Positions 49,124-59,824 of a DNA stretch of 64,000 nt are shown here, piece by piece; the first letter of the stretch is position 1, and every line of letters begins with the position of its first letter. The stretch spans positions 1 to 64,000 of the forward strand of contig NZ_PJBC01000059.1 in NCBI RefSeq assembly GCF_002836515.1. Reading direction: 5' to 3'. The notes below the pieces were generated by a model. It made no database searches and was not told the origin of the DNA. It saw only the letters and a list, made by a program, of their open reading frames with translations. Position numbers and translations under genes: made by a program. The stretch comes from Pseudomonas sp. Choline-02u-1. GTDB lineage: Bacteria > Pseudomonadota > Gammaproteobacteria > Pseudomonadales > Pseudomonadaceae.

Positions 49124-50461
49124 ATGACCGCACCGACTGCAATTCGCCGACTCAACGCTGCTGACCCGGATTTCGCGCATCATCTGGATCATCTGCTGAG
49201 CTGGGAAAGTGTGTCTGACGACTCGGTCAATCAGCGCGTGCTGGACATCATCAAGGCTGTGCGCGAGCACGGTGACGCGGCGCTGGTCGAGTTCACCCAG
49301 AAATTCGACGGCCTCGAAGTAGCCTCGATGGCTGACCTGATCCTGCCGCGCGAGCGCCTGGAACTGGCCCTGACCCGCATCACTGCGCCGCAACGCGAGG
49401 CTTTGGAAAAAGCCGCTGCACGGGTGCGCAGCTATCACGAAAAGCAAAAGCAGGATTCCTGGAGCTACACCGAAGCCGACGGCACGGTGCTTGGCCAGAA
49501 GGTCACGCCGCTGGATCGCGCCGGTCTGTACGTGCCGGGTGGTAAGGCGTCGTATCCGTCGTCGGTGTTGATGAATGCGATTCCGGCCAAGGTCGCCGGC
49601 GTGACAGAAGTGGTCATGGTCGTGCCCACCCCGCGCGGTGAAATCAATGAATTGGTGTTGGCCGCTGCCTGCATCGCGGGCGTGGATCGCGTGTTCACCA
49701 TCGGCGGTGCGCAAGCGGTTGCCGCGCTGGCCTACGGCACCGAAAGCGTGCCGCGTGTGGACAAGGTGGTTGGCCCGGGCAACATCTATGTCGCCACGGC
49801 CAAGCGCCATGTGTTTGGCCAGGTCGGCATCGACATGATCGCCGGCCCTTCGGAAATTCTTGTGGTCTGCGACGGCCAGACCGATCCGGACTGGATCGCC
49901 ATGGATCTGTTCTCCCAGGCCGAGCACGACGAAGACGCGCAAGCGATTCTGGTCAGCCCGGACGCCGGGTTCCTCGACAAGGTGGCCGCGAGCATCGACA
50001 AACTGCTGCCGACCATGGATCGCGCGACCATCATCGAAACCTCGATCAATGGCCGGGGTGCTTTGATTCAGGTCAGCGACATGGCCCAGGCCATCGAAGT
50101 CGCCAACCGCATCGCCCCGGAACACCTGGAATTGTCGGTCGCTGATCCGCAAGCCTGGCTGCCGCAGATCCGCCACGCCGGTGCGATCTTCATGGGCCGC
50201 CACACCTCCGAAGCGCTGGGCGACTACTGCGCCGGCCCGAACCACGTGTTGCCGACTTCCGGCACCGCGCGTTTCTCCTCGCCGCTGGGTGTCTACGATT
50301 TCCAGAAGCGCTCGTCGATCATCTTCTGTTCCGAGGCCGGTGCTTCGGAGTTGGGCAAAACTGCATCGGTACTGGCCCGTGGCGAATCGCTGAGCGCCCA
50401 CGCACGCAGCGCCGAATACCGCATCAAAGACGAAGACTTTCTGAAAGGGCAGGGGAACTGA
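49124..50461 (+). CDS. hisD: Histidinol dehydrogenase
   Basis: The 445-residue zinc enzyme oxidising histidinol to histidine. Landmarks are [17 protein letters not shown], the signature region [12 protein letters not shown] followed by the [13 protein letters not shown] segment with zinc ligands, and [14 protein letters not shown]. It lies 3 bp before hisC. Confidence 0.98.
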   Translation: MTAPTAIRRLNAADPDFAHHLDHLLSWESVSDDSVNQRVLDIIKAVREHGDAALVEFTQKFDGLEVASMADLILPRERLELALTRITAPQREALEKAAARVRSYHEKQKQDSWSYTEADGTVLGQKVTPLDRAGLYVPGGKASYPSSVLMNAIPAKVAGVTEVVMVVPTPRGEINELVLAAACIAGVDRVFTIGGAQAVAALAYGTESVPRVDKVVGPGNIYVATAKRHVFGQVGIDMIAGPSEILVVCDGQTDPDWIAMDLFSQAEHDEDAQAILVSPDAGFLDKVAASIDKLLPTMDRATIIETSINGRGALIQVSDMAQAIEVANRIAPEHLELSVADPQAWLPQIRHAGAIFMGRHTSEALGDYCAGPNHVLPTSGTARFSSPLGVYDFQKRSSIIFCSEAGASELGKTASVLARGESLSAHARSAEYRIKDEDFLKGQGN

Positions 50462-50464
50462 GCG

Positions 50465-51517
50465 ATGAGTAAATTCTGGAGCCCGTTCGTCAAGGACCTG
50501 GTGCCCTACGTGCCGGGCGAACAGCCGAAGCTGACCAAACTGGTCAAGCTCAATACCAATGAAAATCCGTACGGCCCGTCGCCAAAAGCGCTGGCGGCGA
50601 TGCAAGCCGAGCTCAACGACAACCTGCGCCTGTACCCGGACCCGAACAGTGACCTGCTGAAAAACGCCGTGGCCGAATACTACGGCGTGCAAACCAGTCA
50701 GGTGTTCCTCGGCAACGGTTCGGACGAAGTGCTCGCGCACATTTTTCACGGCCTGCTGCAACACGATCAACCGCTACTGTTCCCGGACATCAGCTACAGC
50801 TTCTATCCGGTTTACTGCGGGTTGTATGGCATTGAATTCGATGCGGTGCCGTTGGATGCGCAGTTCCAGATCAACCCCGCCGATTACGCCAGACCCAATG
50901 GCGGGGTCATTTTCCCTAACCCGAACGCCCCGACCGGTTGCCTGCTGGCGCTGGACGCGGTCGAGCAAATCCTCAAGGCCAGTCCTGATTCGGTCGTAGT
51001 CGTGGATGAGGCGTACATCGACTTTGGCGGCGAGACGGCGATCAGTCTGGTGGATCGCTATCCGAACCTGCTGGTGACGCAGACGCTGTCCAAGTCACGC
51101 TCGCTGGCCGGCCTGCGTGTCGGTCTGGCGGTGGGGCATCCAGAACTGATCGAGGCGCTGGAGCGGGTCAAGAACAGCTTCAACTCCTATCCGCTGGATC
51201 GTTTGGCAATTGTCGGTGCGGCGGCGGCGTTTGAAGATCGCGAGTATTTCGACAAAACCTGTCGTCAGGTGATCGAGAGCCGCAAATGGGTGGTGGCGCA
51301 GTTGCAGGCCAAGGGCTTTGAAGTGCTGCCATCAGCGGCAAACTTCATCTTCGCCCGGCATCCGCAGCATGACGCGGCGGGGCTGGCGGCAAAACTGCGC
51401 GAGCAGGGCGTGATCGTGCGGCATTTCAAGCAGGAACGGATTGCGCAGTTCCTGCGCATTTCGATTGGCACGCCGGAGCAGAATCAGGCGCTGATCGACG
51501 GCCTGGGCGACCTCTGA
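50465..51517 (+). CDS. hisC: Histidinol-phosphate aminotransferase
   Basis: A 350-residue fold-type I PLP enzyme converting imidazole-acetol phosphate to histidinol phosphate. [14 protein letters not shown] is the N-terminal family mark, [11 protein letters not shown] the PLP-binding Asp region and the Lys aldimine is in [14 protein letters not shown]. It is 3 bp downstream of hisD. Pseudomonads usually have a second hisC copy elsewhere. Confidence 0.96.
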   Translation: MSKFWSPFVKDLVPYVPGEQPKLTKLVKLNTNENPYGPSPKALAAMQAELNDNLRLYPDPNSDLLKNAVAEYYGVQTSQVFLGNGSDEVLAHIFHGLLQHDQPLLFPDISYSFYPVYCGLYGIEFDAVPLDAQFQINPADYARPNGGVIFPNPNAPTGCLLALDAVEQILKASPDSVVVVDEAYIDFGGETAISLVDRYPNLLVTQTLSKSRSLAGLRVGLAVGHPELIEALERVKNSFNSYPLDRLAIVGAAAAFEDREYFDKTCRQVIESRKWVVAQLQAKGFEVLPSAANFIFARHPQHDAAGLAAKLREQGVIVRHFKQERIAQFLRISIGTPEQNQALIDGLGDL

Positions 51518-51523
51518 ATCGCC

Positions 51524-51605
51524 TTCGCGAGCAAGCCCGCTCACACACTCAATCGCGTTTCTTCAGCCGGACCGCGATTGAGTGTGGGAGCGGGCTTGTT
51601 CGCAA
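51524..51605. repeat. Inverted pair of the second repeat family
   Basis: ttcgcgagcaagcccgctca at 51524-51543 and its complement at 51583-51604 (gtgggagcgggcttgttcgc), with an internal matching pair (cacactcaatcgcg and cgcgattgagtgtg). The resulting long hairpin may end both hisC and the convergent DUF4198 transcript. Confidence 0.9.
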
Positions 51606-51630
51606 AAGGAGCGCCACCGCTTTCGAACCC

Positions 51631-52350
51631 TTACTCGTGATGCGGCTCGCCCAGGAAAGTCAGTGAACTGAACAACCCTCGACTGTCCACATCCGCGCTG
51701 TCCTTCACCGGCACCTCAACCTGCGCCGCAATCACATTCAACCCCTCATTTCTCACCAGCACTTGCGCACGCCCCTCCTTGTCGGTCTCGGTGCTCAGCG
51801 TATTCGGCGCGCTGCGATAGTCGCCAATCAACTTCACCCCCGCTGCCGGTTTGCCATCGAGCAACACCCGCACCGGCAATGAGTTGCCCGGCCCTACCGT
51901 CAGCGGGTCGACCTCCGGCAGGATCAACAGTTTGATCTGATCAAGTTTCGGCAACTTCGCCCCCGGCTGGTAAATCGCCAGGCTGTATTTGAACGTCTGT
52001 GTGGCCTCGGTGGCGCCAGGCACTTTGCTGCGCCCTTCATTGATCCACTTCTTGTCCGCCGTCTGCGACCACATGCCATTGTTCAACGCCACGGCCATTA
52101 CCGCCGGCGGCTTCAACGGTTTCAGCCGGGCATGATCGGCCAGGCGCTCGACGCTGACCGGGATCATCTTGCCGACCGTGTCATAAGCCCATGCGCCGCT
52201 GATTTTCTGCGCCTTGAACGCGTTGTCTTCGGCGCCATGGCCGTAGACCACTTCGATGTTGCCGCGCCGCTGTTCGGTCCACAAACCGTGGGCCGAAACC
52301 TGCCCGGCGAACAGTGCGGCGAGGAGTGCGAGGGTTTTGCCGTAGTGCAT
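51631..52350 (-). CDS. Exported DUF4198-domain protein
   Basis: A 239-residue periplasmic protein of the DUF4198 family, which often accompanies TonB-dependent receptors and metal uptake genes. The signal peptide (MHYGKTLALLAALFAGQVSA) should be cleaved before HGLWTEQR, leaving His as the mature N-terminus. The protein has an Ig-like/beta character in the second half (LPVRVLLDGKPAAGVKLIG) and ends GEPHHE. An AAGGACGT site precedes ATG 52350. It lies 12 bp downstream of the receptor gene, so the two are an operon. Metal binding is inferred only. Confidence 0.85.
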   Translation of the reverse strand: MHYGKTLALLAALFAGQVSAHGLWTEQRRGNIEVVYGHGAEDNAFKAQKISGAWAYDTVGKMIPVSVERLADHARLKPLKPPAVMAVALNNGMWSQTADKKWINEGRSKVPGATEATQTFKYSLAIYQPGAKLPKLDQIKLLILPEVDPLTVGPGNSLPVRVLLDGKPAAGVKLIGDYRSAPNTLSTETDKEGRAQVLVRNEGLNVIAAQVEVPVKDSADVDSRGLFSSLTFLGEPHHE

Positions 52351-52362
52351 GGTGACGTCCTT

Positions 52363-54468
52363 TTACAGGTTGAGTGTGAGGCTGACGGTGAAGTTGCGCG
52401 GCTCGCCGGGATTGACCCAGTAGTTGCTGTACGAGCGCTCGTAATACTTTTTGTCGAAGAGGTTGTTCAGGTTGAGGCCGACCGTGACGTTGTCGCTGGC
52501 CTTGTAGTGCGCGAGCAGGTCGACGGTCTGATAGGCCGGCAATTCGAAGTCGCTGCCGGATTCGCCCGAGCGGTCGCCGACGTAAGTGAACGCTGCGCCA
52601 ACGTCCGAGCCGCGCAGATGGCCATCCTGAAATTCATACACCCCGAGCAGGCTGCCACTGCGTTTGGCCACGCCGAGGATGCGGCTGCCGGTGGGGATCG
52701 TCGCGTCGCCCTTGGTCACTTCGGCATCGATGTAGGCGAAGGCGCCGATGACCCGCACCGCATCGGTCACCTGGCCGCTCACTTGCCAGTCGAAGCCCTG
52801 ACTGCGCGCTTTGCCCATGGCGCGACTGGTGTCGGTGGCCGGGTCGAGGGCGAGGACGTTTTCCTTGTCGATGTGGAAGAAGGCGAGGGTGCTGCTCACG
52901 CGCTCATCAAACAGTTCGTTCTTGATCCCCACTTCGTAACCGACGCCTTCTTCCGGGTCGAACGATTTGCCGGCGGCGTCGAGGCCGTTGTTCGGTTTGA
53001 ACGAGGTCGAGGCGTTGGCGAACAGGCCGGTGTTCGGTGTCGGTTGATAGAGCAGGCCGGCGCGTTGGGTGAGGGCGTCGTGGCGCTGCTGGCTTTTGGC
53101 GTTGCGGCTGTGGTCGTCGATGCGCTGGTCGAAGTGCTCGAAGCGCGCGCCAAGCATGCCGCGCAGTTTGTCGGTCAAGATGATCTGGTCCTGCAGGTTC
53201 AGCGCATGACTTTCGACGTGTTCGAAGAAATCGGTGCCCGAGCGTGCACCATTGGGTTTCGGCTGGCCGTAGACCGGTTTATAGATATCGATGGCGTAGG
53301 GGCCGCCGGCGATGGTGGTAACACGTTCGTCCTTGCGGTAATTCTCGTATTCGGTGCCGATCAGCAATTCATGCTGCCATGGGCCGAGGTCGACCAGGCC
53401 GCGCAGTTCCAGTTGGGTAATGCTGTCGTGCCAACTGGTATCGCGCTCGCGCAAGCGGCGGTTGACCGTGTGGCCGTCGGCGTTCAGTGCTCGTTGTTCC
53501 GAAGCGTCGCCCCAGAGTTTGCCTTCCTTGTAGTGGCTGGCCAGACGCAGTTTCCAGCTGTCGTTCAGATGGTGTTCAAGGGTGGCCTGGAGCAGGTTGT
53601 TGTGGTTGTCGATGTTGCCGTCGTCAGGTTCGCCCAAGAAGGTCGAGCGTGATACGCCGCTCCATTTGTTGTTCGGCGCCACTACGCCACGATCGAAAGT
53701 CGAGTTGTGACGGACGATTTCGCTTTCCACCAGCAGCGAGGTATCCGGGTTCAACTGCCAACTGATCGAGGGCGCGACGAAGACCCGCTTACTGTCGACG
53801 TGATCGCGGAAGCTGTTGTTGTCTTCTACGGCGAGGTTGATGCGCGAAAGCACATCGCCCTGATCATCGAGGGGCGTGTTGACGTCCAGCGCAGTGCGAT
53901 AGCGATCCCAACTGCCGGCGCTGGTTTGCAGTGTGGTGAACGCTTCACGCTGCGGTTTCTTGGTGACGATGTTCACCGTACCGCCGGGATCGCCGCGGCC
54001 GTACAGGCTGGCCGCCGGACCTTTGAGCACTTCGATGCGCTCGATGTTGGCCGCATCCGGCGTGCTCGGGTAACCGCGATTGGCGCTGAAGCCGTCCTTG
54101 TAGAACTCCGAAGTGGTGAAGCCGCGCACGCTGTATTCGTACAGGGTCAGGCCGCCGAAATTGTTCTGTTTCGATACACCGCCGGCGAAATCCAGCGCGC
54201 GCTCAACGCTGGTGCTGCCCAGATCCGAGAGCACGCTGGCCGGAACCACGCTGATGGCTTGCGGGATGTCGCGAATCGCCGTGTCGGTTTTGGTCGCACT
54301 GGCCGAGCGAGTCGCGCGATAACCGCTGACCGGGCCAATGGGTGATTCGTAGTCGGAGGTGACGCTGATGGCTTCCAGCTCAACGGCCTGTGATTCATCG
54401 GCGAAGGCGGGATCGCAGAGCAAACCCAGAGTCAGGCCCAACAGCGAGGCCTTTTTGCGAGACGACAT
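52363..54468 (-). CDS. TonB-dependent siderophore-type receptor
   Basis: A 701-residue outer-membrane receptor. A signal peptide (about residues 1-24) is followed by a short TonB-box-like ELEAISVTSDY, a plug (DIPQAISVVPASVLSDLGST, then IERIEVLKGPAASLYGRGDPGGTVNIVTKKP) and a 22-stranded barrel ending FTVSLTLNL. It has no N-terminal STN signalling domain, so it is not a FecA-type transducer. The likely start is ATG 54468; a TTG at 54483 is in frame. With the DUF4198 gene it is inserted between hisC and algW, which are adjacent in P. aeruginosa as I recall. The ligand, an iron or other metal chelate, is unknown. Confidence 0.9.
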   Translation of the reverse strand: MSSRKKASLLGLTLGLLCDPAFADESQAVELEAISVTSDYESPIGPVSGYRATRSASATKTDTAIRDIPQAISVVPASVLSDLGSTSVERALDFAGGVSKQNNFGGLTLYEYSVRGFTTSEFYKDGFSANRGYPSTPDAANIERIEVLKGPAASLYGRGDPGGTVNIVTKKPQREAFTTLQTSAGSWDRYRTALDVNTPLDDQGDVLSRINLAVEDNNSFRDHVDSKRVFVAPSISWQLNPDTSLLVESEIVRHNSTFDRGVVAPNNKWSGVSRSTFLGEPDDGNIDNHNNLLQATLEHHLNDSWKLRLASHYKEGKLWGDASEQRALNADGHTVNRRLRERDTSWHDSITQLELRGLVDLGPWQHELLIGTEYENYRKDERVTTIAGGPYAIDIYKPVYGQPKPNGARSGTDFFEHVESHALNLQDQIILTDKLRGMLGARFEHFDQRIDDHSRNAKSQQRHDALTQRAGLLYQPTPNTGLFANASTSFKPNNGLDAAGKSFDPEEGVGYEVGIKNELFDERVSSTLAFFHIDKENVLALDPATDTSRAMGKARSQGFDWQVSGQVTDAVRVIGAFAYIDAEVTKGDATIPTGSRILGVAKRSGSLLGVYEFQDGHLRGSDVGAAFTYVGDRSGESGSDFELPAYQTVDLLAHYKASDNVTVGLNLNNLFDKKYYERSYSNYWVNPGEPRNFTVSLTLNL

Positions 54469-54510
54469 GTTATGTTGTTCCAATTGTCAGAATTGAAACA
54501 ATATAACATG
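54466..54510. promoter_or_regulatory. Long inverted repeat over the receptor start
   Basis: catgttatgttgttccaatt at 54466-54485 and aattgaaacaatataacatg at 54491-54510 match in 18 of 20 positions as an inverted repeat with a 5-bp centre. It covers the ATG of the receptor gene and a -10-like tatatt on the minus strand, as expected of a repressor operator. It does not look like a Fur box; the tgttat/ataaca ends recall Zur-type sites but the spacing differs. Confidence 0.55.
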
Positions 54511-54556
54511 CCTGTTGAGAATGTCTGTTATTCGCGCCCCTGGCGTGAAAACATTT

Positions 54557-55714
54557 TTATTGTTCTTTTTCTTTCACCGGTGCCGGCGGGGGCCGCAGAC
54601 CGATTTCAGCCGTCAGCTTCAGCTCCTTGCCGTTGCGCATGACTTGAATTGTCACCTTGTCGGTCGGTTTGATCCGCGCGACCTGGTTCATCGAACGGCG
54701 ACCATCGCCGGCCGGCTCGCCATCAATGCTCAGAATCACATCGCCCAGTTGCAGGCCGGCCTTCTGTGCCGGGCCGTCACGGAAGATTCCGGCGACGACA
54801 ATCCCCGGGCGCCCGGACAAGCCAAACGATTCGGCCAGTTCCTGAGTCAGCGGTTGCACCTCAATGCCCAGCCAGCCGCGAATCACCTGACCGTGCTCAA
54901 TGATCGACTTCATCACTTCCATCGCCAGTTTCACCGGAATGGCAAAACCGATGCCTTGCGAGCCGCCGGACTTGGAAAAGATCGCCGTGTTGATGCCGGT
55001 GAGGTTGCCGTTGGCATCGACCAGCGCGCCGCCGGAGTTGCCCGGGTTGATCGCCGCGTCGGTCTGGATGAAGTCTTCGTAGTTGTTCAGGCCCAACTGG
55101 TTACGCCCGGTGGCGCTGATGATGCCCATGGTCACAGTCTGGCCGACGCCGAACGGATTGCCGATGGCCAGCGCGACGTCGCCGATGCGAATGCTGTCGG
55201 AGCGGCCAACGGTGATCGCCGGCAGGTTTTTCAGGTCGATCTTCAACACCGCAAGGTCGGTCTCCGGATCGCTGCCGATCACCCGTGCCAGTGTTTCGCG
55301 ACCATCCTTGAGTGCCACGACAATCTGGTCGGCGCCGCTGGTGACGTGGTTGTTGGTAAGGATGTAGCCTTCCGGGCTCATGATTACCCCGGAACCGAGG
55401 CTCGATTCCATGCGCTTCTGTTTAGGCGAATTGTCACCGAAGAAACGGCGGAACTGCGGATCCTCGAACAAAGGATGCGCCGGTTTGTTGATGACCTTGG
55501 TGGTGTACAGATTGACCACCGACGGCGCGGCGATGCCCACCGCGTCCGCATAGGACACCGGCCCCTGTTGCACGATCGTGGTCTGTGGAGCCTGTTGCAG
55601 ATTGACGTCGAGGCTCGGCAGCCCGACCCACTCGGGGTAACGCTGAATAATCAACAGAGCGATAAGCACACCGGCCAACAGCGGCCAGCCAAAAAAACGC
55701 AGCGCCTTGAGCAT
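54557..55714 (-). CDS. algW: Periplasmic site-1 serine protease AlgW (DegS-like)
   Basis: A 385-residue HtrA-family protease that cleaves anti-sigma factor MucA in response to envelope stress, releasing the AlgU sigma factor. The N-terminal anchor is FFGWPLLAGVLIALLII; the catalytic triad is His in LTNNHVTSGADQ, Asp in DPETDLAVLKID and Ser in NPGNSGGALVDANG; one C-terminal PDZ domain (about 270-375) follows. ATG 55714 (MLKALRFFG) matches the known AlgW start; the longer frame is not needed. It diverges from the Nif3-like gene. Confidence 0.96.
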   Translation of the reverse strand: MLKALRFFGWPLLAGVLIALLIIQRYPEWVGLPSLDVNLQQAPQTTIVQQGPVSYADAVGIAAPSVVNLYTTKVINKPAHPLFEDPQFRRFFGDNSPKQKRMESSLGSGVIMSPEGYILTNNHVTSGADQIVVALKDGRETLARVIGSDPETDLAVLKIDLKNLPAITVGRSDSIRIGDVALAIGNPFGVGQTVTMGIISATGRNQLGLNNYEDFIQTDAAINPGNSGGALVDANGNLTGINTAIFSKSGGSQGIGFAIPVKLAMEVMKSIIEHGQVIRGWLGIEVQPLTQELAESFGLSGRPGIVVAGIFRDGPAQKAGLQLGDVILSIDGEPAGDGRRSMNQVARIKPTDKVTIQVMRNGKELKLTAEIGLRPPPAPVKEKEQ

Positions 55715-55818
55715 TAAGCACGTTCCTGGAAAGGTTGCAGGCGAGGTCAGACCGCCCATAATGTCGCGCATTATACGAGGCCGCGCGTGCCTCTGAACGG
55801 GATATTTAGGAGTCTTTC

Positions 55819-56577
55819 ATGGCCGTTGCCCTCAGCACCCTCGTCGAAGAAGCCGACCGTTACCTGGCCAGTGCGAAAATTGCCGATTATTGCCCCAACG
55901 GACTGCAGGTCGAAGGCCGCCCGCAGGTGATGCGCATCGTCAGCGGCGTCACCGCCAGCCAGGCTTTGCTGGACGCCGCCGTCGAAGCCGAGGCTGATCT
56001 GATCCTGGTCCACCACGGTTATTTCTGGAAAGGCGAAAACCCCTGCGTCACCGGGATGAAACAACGTCGATTGAAAACCCTGCTCAAGCACGACATCAGT
56101 TTGCTCGCCTATCACTTGCCGCTGGATCTGCACCCGGACGTGGGCAACAACGTGCAACTGGCGCGTCAGCTCGATATCACCGTCGAGGGGCCGCTGGATC
56201 CGGGCAATCCGAAAGTCGTCGGTCTGGTGGGTTCGCTGAATGAACCGATGACTGCCCGGGACTTCGCGCGCAAGGTGCAGGACGCCATGGGCCGCGAGCC
56301 GCTGCTGATCGAAGGCAGCGGCATGATCCGTCGCGTCGGCTGGTGCACCGGTGGTGGCCAGGGTTATATCGATCAGGGCGTCGCTGCAGGCGTCGATCTG
56401 TTCATCAGCGGTGAGGCCTCCGAGCAGACTTTTCACAGCGCTCGGGAAAACGACATCAGTTTCATCGCCGCCGGCCACCACGCCACCGAGCGCTATGGCG
56501 TGCAGGCGCTGGGCGAGTACCTGGCGAAGCGCTTTGCCCTCGAGCACATCTTCATCGACATCCCGAACCCTATCTGA
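55819..56577 (+). CDS. Nif3-like dinuclear metal-centre protein (YbgI family)
   Basis: A 252-residue NIF3/YbgI protein that forms toroidal hexamers with a two-metal site. Metal-binding segments are LILVHHGYFWKGE, LLAYHLPLDLHPDVGNN and FIAAGHHATERYGVQ. E. coli YbgI has been suggested to act in GTP cyclohydrolase-like or DNA-damage roles; the function is not settled. It stands divergent to algW, matching PA4445 by position, and is followed by a REP pair. Confidence 0.93.
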   Translation: MAVALSTLVEEADRYLASAKIADYCPNGLQVEGRPQVMRIVSGVTASQALLDAAVEAEADLILVHHGYFWKGENPCVTGMKQRRLKTLLKHDISLLAYHLPLDLHPDVGNNVQLARQLDITVEGPLDPGNPKVVGLVGSLNEPMTARDFARKVQDAMGREPLLIEGSGMIRRVGWCTGGGQGYIDQGVAAGVDLFISGEASEQTFHSARENDISFIAAGHHATERYGVQALGEYLAKRFALEHIFIDIPNPI

Positions 56578-56591
56578 CACACCGTTCCCTG

Positions 56592-56675
56592 TGTAGGAGC
56601 TGCCGAAGGCTGCGATCTTTTGATCTTGATCTTTAAAAACAAAATCAACAGATCGCAGCCTTCGGCCGCTCCTGC
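56592..56675. repeat. Inverted REP pair
   Basis: REP units at 56592-56623 and about 56644-56675, the second slightly degenerate (ggccgctcctgca). It lies between the Nif3-like gene and the cysD promoter region; 56676-56821 carries an extended -10-like tgctaggat at 56756-56764 and nothing else I can name. Confidence 0.93.
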
Positions 56676-56821
56676 ATGGGCCTTGGGCGCCCAAACGAGC
56701 AGGCATATTCATATACCCTTTCGATCTAGTTGGCGTCCTGATTAGAAGAGGTCGCTGTGCTAGGATTCCCCGCTCGAACACGGCCCGCTGGCCGTTCATA
56801 AGAAAGCTTTCGTGAGTAGCC

Positions 56822-57739
56822 ATGGTCGACAAACTGACGCATCTGAAACAGCTGGAGGCGGAAAGCATCCACATCATCCGCGAGGTGGCCGCCGAGTTCG
56901 ACAACCCGGTGATGCTGTACTCCATCGGTAAAGACTCCGCCGTGATGCTGCACCTGGCACGCAAGGCGTTCTTCCCGGGCAAACTGCCGTTTCCGGTGAT
57001 GCACGTCGACACCCGCTGGAAATTCCAGGAGATGTACAAGTTCCGCGACAAAATGGTCGAAGAACTGGGCCTGGATCTCATCACCCATATCAACCCCGAT
57101 GGCGTGGCGCAGAACATCAACCCGTTCACCCACGGCAGCGCCAAGCACACCGACATCATGAAAACCGAAGGCCTGAAACAGGCCCTCGACAAGCATGGTT
57201 TCGATGCAGCGTTCGGCGGCGCCCGTCGCGATGAAGAGAAGTCCCGCGCCAAAGAGCGCGTGTACTCGTTCCGTGACAGCAAGCACCGCTGGGACCCGAA
57301 AAACCAGCGTCCCGAGCTGTGGAACGTCTACAACGGCAAGGTCAACAAGGGCGAATCCATTCGTGTGTTCCCGTTGTCGAACTGGACCGAACTGGACATC
57401 TGGCAGTACATCTACCTCGAAGGCATCCCTATTGTGCCGCTGTACTTCGCCGCCGAGCGCGAAGTGATCGAGAAGAACGGCACGCTGATCATGATCGACG
57501 ACGAGCGCATCCTCGAGCACCTGTCTGATGAAGACAAGGCGCGCATCGTCAAAAAGAAAGTGCGGTTCCGCACCCTTGGCTGCTACCCGTTGACGGGCGC
57601 GGTGGAGTCCGAGGCCGAAAGCCTCACGGACATCATTCAGGAAATGCTCCTGACGCGAACTTCCGAGCGCCAGGGCCGGGTCATCGACCACGATGGCGCA
57701 GGCTCGATGGAAGACAAAAAACGTCAAGGCTATTTCTAA
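56822..57739 (+). CDS. cysD: Sulfate adenylyltransferase subunit 2
   Basis: A 305-residue PAPS-reductase-like subunit of ATP sulfurylase, making APS from sulfate and ATP with CysN. The PP-loop is [31 protein letters not shown] and [14 protein letters not shown] are further landmarks. ATG 56822 has a weak site. It lies 9 bp before cysNC. Confidence 0.98.
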   Translation: MVDKLTHLKQLEAESIHIIREVAAEFDNPVMLYSIGKDSAVMLHLARKAFFPGKLPFPVMHVDTRWKFQEMYKFRDKMVEELGLDLITHINPDGVAQNINPFTHGSAKHTDIMKTEGLKQALDKHGFDAAFGGARRDEEKSRAKERVYSFRDSKHRWDPKNQRPELWNVYNGKVNKGESIRVFPLSNWTELDIWQYIYLEGIPIVPLYFAAEREVIEKNGTLIMIDDERILEHLSDEDKARIVKKKVRFRTLGCYPLTGAVESEAESLTDIIQEMLLTRTSERQGRVIDHDGAGSMEDKKRQGYF

Positions 57740-57748
57740 GGGGCTGTC

Positions 57749-59647
57749 ATGTCGCACGCATCTGATTTGATCAGCGAGGACATCCTCGCCTACCTGGGCC
57801 AGCACGAACGTAAAGAACTGCTGCGCTTTTTGACTTGCGGTAACGTCGATGACGGCAAGAGCACCCTGATCGGGCGCCTGCTGCACGACTCGAAGATGAT
57901 CTATGAAGATCACCTCGAAGCAATCACCCGCGACTCGAAGAAATCCGGCACCACCGGTGACGACATCGATCTGGCGTTGCTCGTCGACGGCCTGCAGGCC
58001 GAGCGTGAGCAGGGCATTACCATTGATGTCGCTTACCGCTATTTCTCCACCGCCAAGCGCAAATTCATCATCGCCGACACCCCCGGCCATGAGCAGTACA
58101 CCCGCAACATGGCCACCGGTGCGTCCACCTGTGACCTGGCGATTATTCTGGTCGACGCCCGTTACGGCGTGCAGACCCAGACCCGTCGCCATAGCTTTAT
58201 CGCCTCCCTGCTGGGCATCAAGCACATTGTCGTCGCCATCAACAAGATGGACTTGAAGGACTTCGACGAAGGCGTGTTCGAGTCGATCAAGGCCGACTAC
58301 CTGAAGTTCGCCGAAGGCTTGAAGATGAAGCCGACCAGCATGCACTTCGTGCCGATGTCGGCCCTCAAGGGCGACAACGTCGTGAACAAGTCCGAGCGCT
58401 CGCCGTGGTACACCGGCCAGTCGCTGATGGAAATCCTCGAGACTGTGGAAGTGGCGGGCGATCGCAACTTCACCGATCTGCGTTTCCCGGTGCAGTACGT
58501 CAACCGTCCGAACCTGAACTTCCGTGGTTTCGCCGGGACGCTGGCCAGCGGGATCGTGCACAAGGGCGACGAAGTCGTGGTGCTGCCGTCGGGCAAGAGC
58601 AGCCGGGTCAAATCCATCGTTACCTTCGAAGGTGAGCTGGAACACGCAGGCCCAGGTCAGGCCGTGACGCTGACCATGGAAGACGAAATCGACATCTCCC
58701 GTGGCGACCTGTTGGTGCATGCCGACAACGTGCCGCCGGTCACCGACAGCTTCGAAGCGATGCTGGTGTGGATGGCTGAAGAGCCGATGCTGCCGGGCAA
58801 GAAATACGACATCAAGCGCGCCACCAGTTACGTGCCGGGCTCGATCGCCAGCATCGTCAACAAGGTCGACGTCAACACCCTGGAAGAAGGCCCGGCGAGC
58901 GCATTGCAGCTCAACGAAATCGGCAAGGTGAAGGTCGCGCTCGACGCGCCGATCGCCCTCGACGGTTACGAAAGCAACCGCACCACCGGCGCGTTCATCG
59001 TCATTGACCGGTTGACCAACGGCACCGTCGGCGCCGGCATGATCGTCGCTCAGCCAGTGACGCACGGCACCGCCACGCACCACGGCAAACTGGCCCACGT
59101 GGCGACTGAAGAACGTGCCCAGCGCTTCGGCCAGCAACCGGCCACCGTATTGTTCAGCGGTCTGTCCGGTGCGGGCAAGAGCACGCTGGCTTACGCGGTG
59201 GAGCGCAAGCTGTTCGACATGGGCCGTGCGGTGTTCGTGCTGGATGGGCAGAACCTGCGTCACGACCTCAACAAAGGACTGCCACAGGATCGTGCCGGGC
59301 GTACCGAGAACTGGCGGCGTGCCGCGCATGTGGCGCGCCAGTTCAACGAGGCGGGTCTGCTGACACTGGCCGCGTTCGTTGCGCCGAGTGCCGAAGGCCG
59401 CGAGCAGGCGAAGGATCTGATCGGCAAGGATCGTCTGTTGACAGTCTACGTGCAGGCTTCACCGACCGTGTGCGCCGAACGTGATCCGCAAGGGTTGTAC
59501 GCCGCTGGCGGCGATAACATCCCGGGCGAATCCTTCCCGTACGATGTGCCGCTGGACGCTGACCTGGTGATCGACACGCAGTCGCTGAGTCTGGAAGAAA
59601 GCGTCAAGCAAGTGCTGGAGCTGCTGCGTCAACGTGGCGCCATCTAA
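57749..59647 (+). CDS. cysNC: Bifunctional sulfate adenylyltransferase subunit 1/APS kinase
   Basis: A 632-residue fusion (NodQ-like): an N-terminal CysN GTPase (about 1-430) and a C-terminal CysC APS kinase (about 455-632). GTPase motifs are [30 protein letters not shown] and NKMD; the kinase P-loop is [17 protein letters not shown] with the APS site [14 protein letters not shown]. Together with CysD it converts sulfate to PAPS for cysteine synthesis. The fusion is common in Pseudomonas. A strong terminator follows. Confidence 0.98.
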   Translation: MSHASDLISEDILAYLGQHERKELLRFLTCGNVDDGKSTLIGRLLHDSKMIYEDHLEAITRDSKKSGTTGDDIDLALLVDGLQAEREQGITIDVAYRYFSTAKRKFIIADTPGHEQYTRNMATGASTCDLAIILVDARYGVQTQTRRHSFIASLLGIKHIVVAINKMDLKDFDEGVFESIKADYLKFAEGLKMKPTSMHFVPMSALKGDNVVNKSERSPWYTGQSLMEILETVEVAGDRNFTDLRFPVQYVNRPNLNFRGFAGTLASGIVHKGDEVVVLPSGKSSRVKSIVTFEGELEHAGPGQAVTLTMEDEIDISRGDLLVHADNVPPVTDSFEAMLVWMAEEPMLPGKKYDIKRATSYVPGSIASIVNKVDVNTLEEGPASALQLNEIGKVKVALDAPIALDGYESNRTTGAFIVIDRLTNGTVGAGMIVAQPVTHGTATHHGKLAHVATEERAQRFGQQPATVLFSGLSGAGKSTLAYAVERKLFDMGRAVFVLDGQNLRHDLNKGLPQDRAGRTENWRRAAHVARQFNEAGLLTLAAFVAPSAEGREQAKDLIGKDRLLTVYVQASPTVCAERDPQGLYAAGGDNIPGESFPYDVPLDADLVIDTQSLSLEESVKQVLELLRQRGAI

Positions 59648-59685
59648 GGCAGAAGCAGCGACAAGCTTCTAGCGGCAAGAAAAAG

Positions 59686-59717
59686 CCCGCCGATGAGTGA
59701 TCATCGGCGGGTTTTTT
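59686..59717 (+). terminator. cysDNC terminator
   Basis: A perfect 11-bp stem, cccgccgatga at 59686-59696, loop gtga, tcatcggcggg at 59701-59711, followed by six T. It lies 39 bp after the cysNC stop. Confidence 0.93.
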
Positions 59718-59734
59718 ATTTCAACTCGGTCAAC

Positions 59735-59824
59735 TGTGGGAGCGGGCTTGCTCGCGAATGCGGTGTGTCAGTTCACATTGAAGCTGACTGATCCACCGCA
59801 TTCGCGAGCAAGCCCGCTCCCACA
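59735..59824. repeat. Inverted pair of the second repeat family
   Basis: ctgtgggagcgggcttgctc and gcgaatgcggt at 59734-59764, with its complement at about 59793-59824 (accgcattcgcgagcaagcc and cgctcccacag). It lies between the convergent cysNC and acyltransferase genes. Confidence 0.93.

Noticed and set aside
56726..59329. 867-codon minus-strand frame opposite cysD-cysNC
   Set aside because: Shadow of two well-supported cys genes.
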